This document shows positions 36,443 through 49,674 of a DNA stretch of 64,000 nucleotides, one piece after another (position 1 is the stretch's first letter; every line of letters starts with the position of its first letter). Under the pieces are notes generated by a model. It did no database searches. It worked only from the letters and a program-made list of their open reading frames with translations, and was not told the DNA's origin. The translations under genes and the position numbers were made by a program. This DNA comes from Capitella teleta (Eukaryota; Annelida; Polychaeta; Capitellidae), in assembly GCA_000328365.1 (NCBI GenBank), contig KB310004.1:281952-345951 (forward strand). Reading direction: 5' to 3'.

Positions 36443-38270
36443 ATGGCTGTAGCTGCACAGGAATATCCATTAGAAGAGCCATCTGCCGAAATGAACACCC
36501 CTGATGGACACTCCAGTGATCCATCTGAGGACACAAATGAACTGTGTCTATCTATGAGGCCACTCATGCGATCAATGAAAGTGCTGGGCGCCATTCACCT
36601 GAAAGGAAAACGTTGGACGGCTTCCAGATTCTACATGGTGGGAGTGACAGTGCTCGTGGTTGCATTCCAAGTAAAGATGTGCTCCGTCTTCATAACACCC
36701 AAGAAGATTGGCCCTGGGCTCTTCATGGACGTCACCTTGTATGTTTTCCTACTCAATGCTACGGTGTTCCATATTAGTATGTGTCGAGCGTGTGTTTGCA
36801 GCCAAAGGCTCCGACGTGTGTTTGCGGCATGGAAGAAAATAAACCAAACAGCAAATGGACAATGGTTATCAGTGTTCCAGAAAAAGTGCTGGCTGCATGT
36901 TGTGATGGCATGGATGTTCATTATCATGTCAAACGTCTGCTCCATGTATGGTCTGATTGAAACCTCGTTGTTTGATGCCTTGATCTCTCCACTGGACGCC
37001 CACAGTGCACACGTGAACCTTGCAAGAGGCGTCTATATCGTGCTGCATTCCTACATCGTCGGCTCCTGGACTTTGATCTATTGGCTCATGGTGCACTTCA
37101 CACAAGTGGCGCATCATGAATTCAAGGCCTTTAATACCGAATTCCGCTCTCGCATCTCCGCTGACGGGGCATTTGATGGCGATCTGGAAGACTTTCGTAA
37201 GAGACATCAGCTTATTTGTCGATTTTTAGAGGATGCTGATGCTTGCTTTTCGTTTGCTCATGCTACAAACATTGTCTGTTTCGTCATGGTGTTGGTGCTC
37301 GTTCTGTACAACCTGATCTGGTGGGATGACCTCGCCAACAATACCATCTTGGTTGTCATCAACTGTGCATGGCTTTTTATTGCTGCGAGCAGTCTCGGTC
37401 TGGTCGTAGTGTGTGCTGCTTTCGTGAACGATGAGGTAGGGGGTGAAGATTGCTGATTTCGCGAGTCTTTACTTGGAACACCAGTAAATATAATATAAAA
37501 ATACATTGATAAACATTTTGACATTATAAAAGAAATTACCACTTATTCTCTATCTAGCTGCTTCACAGAAGACGTACATGTATTTCTTTTAGACGTGATT
37601 TTATTCAGATTTTTCTACTTATTTAACAAAGATTTGTACCGCCCAACAACAATAATTATCTACCTTCTGAATGAAACAGAATTCTCATTTCAGGCGCATG
37701 GTTTGGTTAGCGACCTTCATGATATATCTCTGGCCAACACGAGTGATGACTTCAGATGTCAGGTGGGATTTTGCCTGAACATGAGAACGTGGTCACACAG
37801 TCTTCTATTAAACGAGTAAAAGAACAGATCGAGTGAAATATACTTGTGCCTGTTCCCAGATAATTTTATATTGTGCTTGTAAGGAAAGATTTGTGAAAAT
37901 ATACTTACGGTTTTTACTTGAATAACAATTTTGGTACATAAGGGGATCCACTCCATACTTTCTCCAGAACAGAAACCCTTTCTTATTGAATGGTCTGTGC
38001 TCTCTTGTTCAGTACAGATTAATACTTTTCATAGCCGTTTAACTGGACCTCCCATCGGTTTCACTGCGCTGTCTATTTTCACCATCAACAAAGGCATTAT
38101 ACTCACTGTGAGTCCGCTATTCTGTATGCTTACTTAACCTTTTATCTTATCTGCTGCAGGTCGTCGGAATTCTCGTCAGCTACTTTGTGGTCATTGTTCA
38201 GTTCTCTCCCGCATTCAACACTTCGGCAGAATCAAGTCAATGTAACCAGACAATCACAATTCAACCGTGA
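36443..38270 (+). CDS. Gustatory-receptor-like seven-helix protein (7tm_7 superfamily), 4 exons
   Basis: Exons 36443-37435, 37694-37762, 38018-38107, 38160-38270, all phase 0 with GT-AG borders, give 420 residues. After an N-terminal region rich in Ser/Glu/Asp come seven hydrophobic helices, the first around FYMVGVTVLVVAFQVKM, the fourth around GVYIVLHSYIVGSWTLIYW. Exon 3 encodes TGPPIGFTALSIFTINKGI and exon 4 SYFVVIVQF, which fits the TYhhhhhQF signature of insect gustatory receptors and their relatives (Grl) in other animals; the small 3' exons are also typical. Family members are cation channels with the N-terminus inside the cell. An in-frame Met at 36329 would add 38 residues; I prefer 36443 because the extra part is not conserved-looking. 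Ligand unknown; outside arthropods some members act in development. Confidence 0.85.
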
Positions 38271-38700
38271 CTTTAATTAATGAGCGAATTACATAATGGA
38301 ATAATGATTTTAGCGTCGTTGACAAAAGCCCATCTGCGTATATACAAGTAATTGTGTGGTCTGCCACTATGTTGATTAAAATTAACAGAAAATGAAATAA
38401 GTTAAGAATCTATGCAAACAAATAATAAATAGTAGTCCAGTTCCGTTTTCCCCTTTTCGTTTTGCTTGTTTACGTGGAACGCCATTTAATTGAAACGAGT
38501 AATTGTGTTGTAATTGTGTTGTGTACTGATTACTGCTTGGTAATATCGATACCACTCTATGTCCATTGTTCGTTGTTTCTTGCTGCCTATAGATACTGTG
38601 CTCGGCTGCTTCTAAGTCGAGCTACAACAAACGGATTATTCCTCATCATCATTATACAAAACCGGGCACCCAGAGCCGGTTCTGCAGCCTTGCATTCCTC
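38271..38700. other. 3' flank of the receptor-like gene
   Basis: Contains AATAAT/AATAAA-like signals near 38423 and no other gene. Confidence 0.5.
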
Positions 38701-38705
38701 CACCT

Positions 38706-40825
38706 CTATTTTAGTTGGTACATTTCCAAGGAATGAATGCCTGTTGAAATGTCTTTCCCCCGCCTCCTTCTCCTCTTTGTTCCGGGTTTTACTTGTGGTG
38801 CTTTTCGCCCGCTGGAATTAGAGCAGTTATATCCCTTATATGCATGCCTACATGAACTCATCAACTAGAAACATACCAAGATCAGCGTGTTTCTTCTTTT
38901 TCTTCGCACCACCTCGGTCTGCATTCTCACCACTCAATAGTTTGAGATCTGTAGGTAAGAGGTAGTGGGGTTTAATGTAATTGTATGTACACATTAAGTA
39001 GAAACATACCAGGATCGGCTCTCACTCTGGTCTGTCTCTGGCGTACGACGAGGCTCCACTTCTAGCTCACTCTGATCCTCAGTTTTCTTTGTTCGCTTTT
39101 TCCCTTTCAGCTGTTCACCTTTCTGGAGTGCAACGGATGCAAGTGAATGAGATAATAATAATGATATAACCATCATTGGTATTTACATTGAAAAGACCAC
39201 AAAATGTTGAATGTTGCAGAGGAGGTTGAACCGGATCATTAGATTTAGAGCAGTCATCGAGCCAATCCCTCATTGTAGCAGATGAGACAATGCATTCAAT
39301 AGATTACCTTCAATATGGAATAAGCACACCTGCATGCTGTTTGACTCATTATTTCATTTAGATCTATTCTGCCTCACAAATTAGTTCGAAAATGGCATTT
39401 CGAATAGCATTGTCTTTATGAAGTGGCTATAATTGCGTAATATGATTGTTTCATAATGAACACGAAACGAAATAGCGCGCCATGCGTATACACGTGCCAC
39501 GTACGGTGCCACGCTTCAACGATGTATACTCCGTTATATTTTAGCGACTCACTCACTACTATTTAGAGCGTACACTGTAGTAGGAACTTAAATGAGCATG
39601 TTTGGTTCTTCATTGCTAGACATGCATGTACATGTATAAATAATTAGACCTATGTGCTAGAAATCCATGAGTTGCGGAAACGATGCTTGTGATGTAATGC
39701 GTTTATGCTCTTTTTTTCCCCCTATATACACGTACATGTACATACGAGGGATATACATCGTACATATATATCTTCTTTTACACCAGTATTCAAACTGAGC
39801 ACCCGCATATTGCCCAATTGCTGTGAAAACTATTCGCTTCACTGCTTCACCTGAGTCGTGATCGCTTCGCTGCATGATCTCCGCAGCGGTCTATCACAAA
39901 TCGATCGGTAACTGCTATGCAAACTTCGGAAGTACAAGGATTGATGGTTGGTTTAGGAACATATATCCGTAAAATCATCATATAATCATATAGATGCACA
40001 CGGCCAAACACTTAGATATTTTCAGCAAGCGGTTATAGCACACGCATATATAGCATGAAGTGCAAAACACGGAAATCTTTGGCGGAGAACGTAAAGTAAA
40101 TCAGAACAAGAACAATTAATGCAGGTGATTTGAGACGAATGCCCAATAATGATTGTTGAATCTACATAAATTTTCTCTATTGAAAACCCAATGGAAATGT
40201 ATGTGTATGTATTTGCAACAAACAGAACATATAATTATTGGAATTCGACAAGTATTAGTTTAGTATTGGTAGTAAAAGTACTGAAATAGACAAGTAAATC
40301 AGTGATATAATATAATCAAGACGAGCCCACCCAGCTAGCGCTCTTGTGAGATTTAATTCATTAACATGCAAAACAATCTGCAAGCATATGAGCCCGCAAA
40401 TTTAATCAGAATAGTTAGAATAACTGAAAACTTAATATAGTAAGAAAACGAGAACAAATAACTCAAATGACAAAAGGATAAATGGGGTACCACACCATCA
40501 CCAGCGCCAATATCCTGGCATGATTAGATTACATTAGACATAATTCACCCATGAATTGAAATGATTATAGCACATACACGTATTCCACATAAAATGAATT
40601 AACAAATGAAATGTAAGCCCAAAGTACTCACGTCATCTTTATTGTTCTTGTCTGCACGCAGCTGGAATCAGAAGAAATAATCAAACTACCTTTATTGAAA
40701 TAAATATGATTGTAATGTCGAGTGGACTTATGTATATTGATATCATTTAATTATCAGGTTATATTGGAAAAGAGAAATGAAACGTTACTAACCATCCGCA
40801 TGCAATATGAATTCACCTTCGACAT
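38706..40825 (-). CDS. Possible small Lys/Arg-rich protein, 4-5 exons (hypothetical)
   Basis: Candidate exons on the minus strand: 40793-40825 (starts ATG), 40632-40661, 39010-39122 and 38706-38811. Their phases match and they close a 93-residue frame ending in a stop. The product has KGKKRTKKTED, RTPETDQSES and TKRRRRRGKD, i.e. highly charged, nuclear-localisation-like runs and no domain I know. A further GT-AG candidate exon at 38877-38948 (in one frame rich in Lys: GGAKKKKKHAD) would create a stop at its junction with the preceding exon, so it would have to be skipped or be a regulated 'poison' exon. All exons are short, the first two especially, so this is weak; it may be part of a larger gene or not a gene. 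Confidence 0.3.
39130..40620. other. AT-rich stretch, probable intron of the candidate small gene
   Basis: No coding frame or named repeat. If the small gene at 38.7-40.8 kb is real, this is its large intron. Confidence 0.45.
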
Positions 40826-41304
40826 GCTGTCAAGATTATGATAACCTTGAAATATACCAAAAGAAATATATATATTATTCACAGATAGCCAAACATATGT
40901 AATACAATAATAATACGTTGTGTAGAGGGAAGAAATGACGAAGTAGAATAACTTTGAAATTCAAAAAGGCCTCTGGCATCAGCTCCTTATTGTAGACGCG
41001 CTAGTGCACACGGTAGTCATATTATCACTCACTATAGCTTGAGTATAGGAAACTTGAGTATATATACTGCTTACGTCAAATAAGCAGCTCTGTTATCAAG
41101 TTATAACAATGTTGGCCGAACACATTTTGGAAAGTGACATGCAGTTCAACATTAAATGGGTCCAAATACCGCTTTATTATGTATATAAGCCGCTAAACGA
41201 TTCAACTAACCTCTGTTCCAAGACCACGCAGGATTTAGGTAAGCAAGGGATTCCCCACGCGTCATCAAAGGAATTCCCTAATTCAATGAGTAGTTGGCCG
41301 CAGG

Positions 41305-41405
41305 GTCCCCACTGTTGCTTATGGCGCCGGTGTAAGCTTACACAGGAAAATTCAGACAGCGTGGGAACTTCACGATGTCCCCACTGTTGCTTATGGCGCC
41401 GGTGT
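41305..41405 (+). repeat. 29-bp exact direct repeat
   Basis: Two identical copies (41305-41333 and 41377-41405), each starting GTCCCCACTGTTGCTTATGG, lie 72 bp apart start to start. Nothing else in the window matches them by eye. They sit next to the LINE ORF1 remnant and may belong to another mobile element. Confidence 0.7.
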
Positions 41406-41492
41406 GTCAGACAAACCGCTGCCAGTTATCCTTTATGGGGACAGTAGAATCTCACCCTCGCCTATCTGTGTAAGGAAAATCGCACAATCAAG

Positions 41493-41819
41493 TCATATAT
41501 TCTTTGGCGTCATAGTGCGTATTCTACTATCAAAGTGGGGACATTTGAAGAAGTGCTCCGAATTGCGCGGGAATTGCTCTTGGTCGTCACTTTTGGTGAC
41601 TAGAAGTTCTACCTTCTTTTCCAGCTCGGCAATTCTCTCGTCACGAGCAATGACTGCTTCTTCCAAGCTTCTCAGTTTGGATCCAGTCTTGGCAGCAACC
41701 AAGTCTGCCACATGGTCATGGTCGGTGGCAACTGCCACTCGGATACTCTCAAGGACGGATGGATCCTTTAGAGCCTGGATGAGGAGCAGAGGCAGCTGTT
41801 CTTCGGTTATGCCAACCAT
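41493..41819 (-). mobile_element. LINE ORF1-like coiled-coil remnant
   Basis: 108-residue frame beginning MVGITEEQLPLLLIQAL, with a helical heptad region (LRSLEEAVIARDERIAELEK) and then DDQEQFPRNS, which resembles the '(D)DxEQYSRRNSxRI' start of the RNA-binding part of LINE ORF1 proteins (L1/CR1 type). The frame ends just after this, so only the 5' part of ORF1 remains. It could come from the same LINE families whose 3' ends are seen elsewhere, but no overlap proves this. Confidence 0.55.
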
Positions 41820-42055
41820 GCTGATACTTGGAAAATATTAGGTTGCCACGCGCAGAAAAAAAAACCCTAGTTATAACAGTATAAGTAGAAATTGAAGCGC
41901 AGAGAAGAGATTGATACGTCTGATCGGCTCGGTTGCTCAGCTCGCATTGGATGAGGAATCAAGGACCTCGATTTGCATAACGAGGCCTCGATTTAGGACA
42001 TGAAACACTAACAGGGTAGTCAGAGCGAACAGAAATTGCAGCCTTAATTTTCGGA

Positions 42056-42230
42056 ACAGTTCCCCAGTTCGAACAGTGCAAGTTTTTCGGCACACACGAG
42101 TGCTGCAAATGCCAGGGTCCACACAACACTGCCAAATGCCCACTGGACACAGGAAAGCAGTCTGCTTTAGCCGACAGATCAGGTGGTTACTCCCATAAGG
42201 GCCGTTACGCTCAATACGTACTTGCTGGTT
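42056..42230 (+). mobile_element. Retroelement-like CCHC zinc-knuckle fragment (fossil)
   Basis: A short open stretch encodes QFEQCKFFGTHECCKCQGPH and NTAKCP, a Cys/His knuckle of the kind found in nucleic-acid-binding proteins of retroelements (Gag-type or DIRS-type). The surroundings are broken. The family cannot be decided from this piece. Confidence 0.35.
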
Positions 42231-42234
42231 AGAA

Positions 42235-43665
<1,431 letters not shown>

Positions 43666-43689
43666 ACGTCTCATTCTCCCTTCAACAAC

Positions 43690-43705
43690 GGCTCTTTTCA
43701 GAGCC
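43690..43705 (+). terminator. Histone mRNA 3' stem-loop
   Basis: GGCTCT-TTTC-AGAGCC is a perfect 6-bp stem with a 4-base loop, 25 bases after the stop codon, the signal bound by SLBP that replaces poly(A) on replication-dependent histone mRNAs. A purine-rich downstream element is not clear. Confidence 0.92.
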
Positions 43706-43739
43706 GCCACTTCCTCCAGAGGTCTCTTCTCTCGTGCGT

Positions 43740-44475
43740 TTACCCAATCCTAGTTTCTTACCTTATTATATTTTCAACCATACGTGTTCATAATTATAGG
43801 ACCATTCGATTAGTTTGTATTATCAAAATATATGAGACTGCAAGGAATTCCACTTCCGGTTTCCACTCTTAATTATATCAGCACACCACAGATACACACA
43901 CGGCACACCGAATTAGGATTAGCACACAGCAAGCACGTCTAAACTTAGGTCAATCATAAGGCAAATTTGGCATGCATCCTCTCATCAGAGGTCCTCATTA
44001 GGTAGAGGGTTAATTTTAGGAGGGATACTTGGGATGCAATGATGAATGAATTAAACTGGAGTTTACAGACTTTCAATCAATCGAGTGAGATTATTGTTCT
44101 GTATATTTATGAATAAATGATATGATTTGAGAAGCTTGCTATCTCTGTATCTATGATTCCATGTACAATACGGTCCATGTCCACAAATAGAGAATAAAAC
44201 AATTAACCTTAATGACACATGTGCAAAGGTGGGTTAATTCGTTAAATGCCCAATTATTAGAAAGTTTGAATTTCCACCGATAAAAAAACGAATTTACATT
44301 ATCCCTTTTATGATAAAACAGCACCCGATGATAAAAGAAGAAAAAAGACAATACTGCAGGGCAGCAGTTTTAATGCCATCGTGGAGTTAAATATCTCAAA
44401 TATGAAGCATGACTGCATGGCAGAGAGGATGAATGAACACAGCAACAGTTTGTAACACACAACGCTATCGTCATT
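43740..44475. other. Spacer between H3 and the UBXN7-like gene
   Basis: No gene. The part near 44400-44475 is the probable 3' UTR of the UBXN7-like gene (minus strand). Confidence 0.5.
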
Positions 44476-46534
44476 TCATCGTTCTTGCACAAAGATGGTC
44501 TCCTGGGAAGGCAGACCGAGCTGCTTCAACGTGTCATCGAAATTCAGATGAGAGAGCTTTCGTCTTGGGAATGTGGTCAGGAGCTCATAACGCTCGTTTG
44601 AAAAACCTTCTTCGATAACATACTCAACAAGAGCCTGGAAATAAAGCAAATGATCTGATTTTTGATACGGAGGTAAAAATATATAATCAAAATCACAGTG
44701 CAGACCATACAGACATGATTGCCGGAATTTGTTTCCATATCTAGAAATCTTAGATCTAAGAGCCAAAAATAGAACCATTTCGGTGAATGAAAATATACTA
44801 AAAGACGTGATGGCTGATTTAGACTCATCATGATTTATCCCTTGCACAAAGTTGTAAAGGAGTGTAGTAACCAACCCTGAGAGAGGAGGATTCTGGGAAG
44901 GATATCTGAGAACGCTTTCCATTCGGGAATCGAAACATAACTTTGCACTTTGGATCTAGAAAAAGAGAGAAATAATAAAAAGAGCGGCTCACACATAAAA
45001 AATAAAAACAAGAAACCTTCGTCGCTGCCTAGAAATTCTTTCCAATTGTTTTTCTTATCAACGCCATTTGTTTCTAATTTTGGAGTTTTCTTTGTGATGG
45101 AGTCTCGACTGTTGTCATCCTCTGATCCCGAGAATGTTTCTAAGTCATCAGCAATGCAGCAACTGTCACCTTCGTCATCATCGTCCTCACTGATGGAGGC
45201 GACAGATTCTGCGAGAGAGGCCCTGATAGCCGCCTGCAACTGGTCATCCTCAGAGATGTCCACAACGCTGCTCGCTTCCTGATCATTGGTCAGAATTATT
45301 TCACTCAGATGTTGGGAATATAAATTATTTACTTTTTTTCGTTTGACAGGAGGAGACTCAGCGGGAGGACCAGAAGGAGAGGAATGGGTCAAGAGGAATT
45401 CTCCCACTGCAATAAAGGTCACGATTAAGGGCAAATGTCATTTGTAAATTATCTTACCGAGGTCACAAAATGTCATCGGGTCAGAGTGGGTCCATGTTAC
45501 AAGTTTTTCACCTGATAAAAAGAAGAAAAAAAGCGTTATGATTGCGATAAAGTCTTTGAATGTTCAAAAGAGAAGATTAGGATGAGATGCTGTTGCATAC
45601 AAAAGGTCACAATAGGTCACCTGTTTGGGGATCCAGTACCGCGATGTAAGGCCACGTGCTAGCTTCATAAAAACGACTGAAACGCATGCCGTCATGGCTG
45701 TCCGAGTAGACCTGAAGAGAAGAAGCGTGCATTCACTGCCGCCTACCAACATTAACACCTACTTGCCACAGAATGAAATGCCGTTTGATCAAACTGCGCA
45801 CTGCTTCATTGCTCCACACATCCCGATTCAACACTTGACACTGGAATTCCTTGACGTTCTGCACATTCACCATGAGCCACTTGTTGGTTTTGCAGCCGGC
45901 TTCTTTTGCCTAAAAACAGAAACATCAATCACCACAAAGAAAGGCATAAACAAACTCACTGTTTCAAAAGTTCCCTTGTGCAGTAAGTCAATCGGTGGAC
46001 GGAATAGATCTTCAAGAGTCCGTCTCTTCTGAGTTCCACTGAAGGGAGGGTCGCCACCGGTGCCGCCAACCGCTGCCGCTGCCTGCATCTCTGCCTGCTG
46101 CCTCGCTTCTGCCTGGAAGTCTCGGAAACCATCAAAGACCGAGCGTGCGACCCGACGACGAGGTCGAGGTCCTGTGGTGGTTAAATGATTAGTTAGAGAA
46201 ACATTGCTGAGAGACCTCACCAAAACCAGGTTGCGCTTCCACCAAGACCTCCCTCCTCTGAGGAATAGGAGCCCTGACCTCCTCCTCACTGAATAAGATA
46301 TGCATTTTTAATAAATGGTTTCACCCCGTGAGCAGCATCTTACTTTTCATGTGCTGTTTCTGGAAGACTGGCGGGAGCTGTGTTCTCTGCCGGTGCAGCA
46401 GGAGAGTCCAGATGCATGCACACGGCCATCTCTAGGTTGCCTCCACAGGCATCCAACAGGTGACGACCCACTTCATCGGTCGCTCCTGAAAATTCCTTTC
46501 TGGTCAATTCAGAACACAAAATGTCACTTTCCAT
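44476..46534 (-). CDS. UBXN7: UBX domain protein 7-like (UBA-UAS-UIM-UBX), 9 exons
   Basis: Exons 46344-46534, 46221-46288, 45960-46171, 45763-45909, 45621-45711, 45458-45511, 45017-45406, 44876-44955 and 44476-44634 sum to 1,392 nt, 463 residues (human about 489). Order of domains: UBA-like at residues 14-42 (FSGATDEVGRHLLDACGGNL), a basic linker with PRPRRRVARSVFD, a thioredoxin-like UAS domain about residues 130-270 (LFRPPIDLLHKGTF, WLMVNVQNVKEFQCQ, NRDVWSNEAVRSLI), a UIM (DDQLQAAIRASLAES) followed by an acidic run, and a C-terminal UBX domain with FRFPNGKR and the final LPSQETIFVQER. The family links the p97/VCP segregase to ubiquitin ligases and their substrates in nucleus and cytosol. 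The UBX loop normally carries FPR; here TFPRRK supplies it. Confidence 0.95.
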
Positions 46535-46764
46535 AATTTTGTGTCATTTGAGTGTAGAACTACAGCTAAAAGTGTAAAATTTGTTATCCATCATTTTTTT
46601 ACATGAGATGAGTTCTGAAAACAACAGTGGTTATGAGCAAAACCCATCCACGCAATCAATTATTCCATTAGGCAGCATGTAGTGATTTTATTGTAACAAA
46701 TCATTACCATAATACAAGTTCATGAATCCATGAATTCTGATGCATGAATTGGATTCAACCAGAA

Positions 46765-47925
46765 TCCAGAATATCAAATCAAATTTATTTCGGTCAAAGC
46801 ATATATTAGTAGAAATGAATTGTACAGGTAATATACACAAAAGTTTGCTTAGACTGGGGTGACTGAAGCAACAATTGCTTATGTGTCACCATAAACAACA
46901 TTTGATCAATTAATTGGCAAGAGAGAGCAGGAGCAAAGGTAGCAGAGAAACGTGTGCAAAAAGAAGAAGCAGAGGTGACGAAAGGAGAAAGAAAAAGAAC
47001 AAGGAAAAAAGTTTTGTTCAACCAAATTATCTTTAGCTTTGTACAATATGTTCGAAGACAGATTTTTTAAAGTGAGTTAATGAGTGTGAATTAATGATGT
47101 CATCTTCGCGATATATGTCAGAGTTGAAAAGTTTGGGCGCGTGTATGGCGTTTATTTTCTGGCGTTCAGATGTGCGAGAGTATGGAATTCTTGCTGTGGT
47201 GTTGGTAATGGCTCGAGTGTGGTGTGAGTGGACCATTGGGGTAATGTGAAATGGAAGAGAAAATGCCGATGGGAAAATATTGTGATGGATTTTGAAAATA
47301 AATTGGGCACATCGGTAAGTGTTCAGATTGTGAAGTTTAAGGATGTGGTTGTCAAGAAAGAAAGGATTGGTGTATGCTAAGAAGTATGATCCACAAACAA
47401 TCCTGACGGCACGTTTTTGAAGAACAAACAGTCTTGTGACATGTACAGATGCAGCTTTCCCCCATATGATGTTGCCGTACAAAGGAGTTGTACAGCATGA
47501 GGAGAGTTGGTTTGTGAGGTACTTGGAGAGAATGGAGACTTTGGTGAGGATGCATATGGATTTGGAAACTTTGTTGCAGATGTACGATATATGTGTTGAC
47601 CAGGTAAGTTTATTATCAATGTGGATTCCAAAGAAATTTGCTCTGAGTCGTGGTGTCAATTGGCGTGTTGTGGATACGCAAATCCAGTGTATGAAAAGAG
47701 ATTCGTCTGTCCATGGCGCGTGTTTTAGAAATGTTCAATGAAAGGCGATTTGCTGTGAACCACTGGTTTAAGTGCATGAGTTCGTTATTAAATGTGTCTG
47801 TCATCATCTTAAGGTCTTTGCCTGAGAGAAATATATTCGTGTCATCTGCAAATAAGATGGGGCGGCATGAAGTGAGTGTGTTTTTCATGCGGTTGATGTA
47901 AGTCAAAAAGAGAATATAAAACTGA
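46765..47925 (-). mobile_element. LINE 3' end (reverse transcriptase from the catalytic motif onward)
   Basis: Minus strand: LFADDTNIFLSGKD (catalytic box) near 47830, then GIHIDNKLTWSTHISYICNK, QKRAVRIVCGS and an ORF end KKSVFEHIVQS at 47033. One frame change separates the palm from the rest. The tail near 46765-46785 reads ACCGAAATAAATTTGATTTG on the minus strand, a common LINE 3' end. 5'-truncated just before the palm. It lies 230 bp upstream of the UBXN7-like start codon, so it may touch that promoter. Confidence 0.88.
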
Positions 47926-48294
47926 TCGGATTAATTTGCGGTTGTAAAAGCTGATTAGGGTATTTCAATATATATTGGCTATATCATTTCATGAGGGTTG
48001 AGTTCATGTTCCATTGAATAGTAAAACAGGTCTTTTTGACAGAGCTCTAGACTAGTCCATTTTCCCAATTCAGTGATTTGAGAATTAAGGGTTTTGCATC
48101 CTTAGACATTCATACATTATAGAATGTCTTTTTAAAACACATGACGTTTCTGTGATTGAATGCATTTGCATTATGATCGCCATAATTATCATAATGGCGC
48201 GAATCAGTGAATGATGATGCATGAATCATGGAAGGACTTGCTAACCGACCAAAATATAAAAATATATTGAATATTTTATGATTTTGAGAGTGGA
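47926..48294. other. Spacer, nothing recognised
   Basis: AT-rich DNA between the LINE end and the TTAA-flanked element. Confidence 0.5.
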
Positions 48295-48298
48295 TTAA

Positions 48299-49670
48299 AG
48301 GGATGGGGAACTGAATTTTAAGTGATGTTCTATGGACTCATAGCACCAATTGATAGCATTCCGTGCCAAGAACACCATGCCTGGATGCAAGCGTAAGGAA
48401 ATAATACATTCCGAATATCGGGGTTAGCATTGCGCCTATGGGAGAATGGCTTTCATTACTAAGTATAGGAGGCAAATGTCAGATGAGGGCTTGCCGTGAT
48501 TGGTCCCATTCCCCTCGTGAAGCTATCGATTTCAGCCAATCAGAGCAGACCATCTTCGCCATAAAAGGACATCTTTGTTGTTTACGAAACAAAAGCGTCA
48601 GTATTGCGCATGCGTGGTGCACTCTGGCTGACCTTTCTACTACAGTAAAACCTCGATGTGTCGAACACCCGTCCCTCGAATTTCTCCCTGTGTTGAAGTT
48701 TTTTTGAAGTCCCGACGGTTCTCCTATACTTTACCATTAGCATTAACATCTGTCCCTCGAACGTCTCATTCTCGAATTTATCCTTGTGTCGAAGTGTTTT
48801 CTGTGTCCTCGAGACATATTTTCGATCTATAGCTCGAAGTCGAAAAATTCTATAAACATATTTCTCAGTTTGGTTACTTCAAAGAAAGTTAGGCACAGTT
48901 GCTTACAATTAAACCATCAAAACATCCCCGCCCCACAAAGCAGTCGGCAGCCTTTATCTCTCCTATGTTTAAGCCGCGACCAAAGCGAGGCTGACTCCAA
49001 AGATCAACGGACCGTGGATCTCAACTAAGGCATTAAATTGTTGTTGGTGTGCTTCTGATGATCTTTAATGAATTGCCGACCAAAGACAGCTCACATTCGA
49101 AGCTAGAGTTAATTAAAGAAATCCAGCCTTAGATCTGTTATGAACTTTCTGACAGCTTTAATATCAAAGCAATCAACAATAATATCAAAGATGTTTGTTT
49201 AGAGTGTTTTTGCGAGAAACAGTAAAAATCTAGTGACCAACAGTCAAAGTATCCCTAAGTCGAAGTAATTGAGCTAACCCCACGAACTTCGACACATCGA
49301 GGTTTTACTGTATTTCAGGATGAGAAACCATGGTAGATGTCCTACAAAATCGCTTGTTAAAATAAGAAAAATAGCGAAAAATATTTTTTTTTCGCGCCTG
49401 ACTGGTGGCAAAATGATTATTCTATCTATTTCCGAAAAGAAAATAAAAAAATATCCAGGGGTTTAGTCGCAGGACACGCTGATATGACGAGGCCCATTGT
49501 AAAAAATAGGGAACTCGGTGTTTCATCACAGCGTCTGACGTCACGCCTAATTAGCAATATATCTCCCGTGAAATCGTTAGCGATCATCCTTGTGTGGGAC
49601 AGGCATAGGAATCATTTTTGATGCATCAAATAACGACTCAAAGTTCATTTTTAACAAGTTCTCCCTCCCT
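48299..49670 (+). mobile_element. TTAA-flanked MITE (piggyBac-like target) carrying a nested element
   Basis: Ends AGGGATGGGGAAC and GTTCTCCCTCCCT are inverted repeats (10 of 13 matching) and both are bordered by TTAA (48295-48298, 49671-49674), the target of piggyBac transposons. Without the nested 668-bp insert and its target copy, the element would be about 702 bp. No transposase. The partial copy at 17311-17683 shows the sequence without the insert. TTAA alone does not prove the superfamily. Confidence 0.75.
48643..49310. mobile_element. Pogo/Tigger-like MITE, copy 2, nested
   Basis: 668 bp with ends CAGTAAAACCTCGATGTGTC and GACACATCGAGGTTTTACTG, flanked by TA (48641-48642 and 49311-49312). 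Same family as 29309-29992 with the interior in the opposite orientation. It splits the TTAA-flanked MITE between CTGACCTTTCTAC and TTTCAGGATGAG; the other MITE copy reads CTGACATTTTTAC then TGTTTCAGGATGAG there, i.e. the empty site apart from one base. Confidence 0.88.
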
Positions 49671-49674
49671 TTAA

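Noticed and set aside
41404-41841. 145-residue plus-strand frame
   Set aside because: Antisense shadow of the LINE ORF1-like coiled coil, with Ser/Thr-rich shadow composition.
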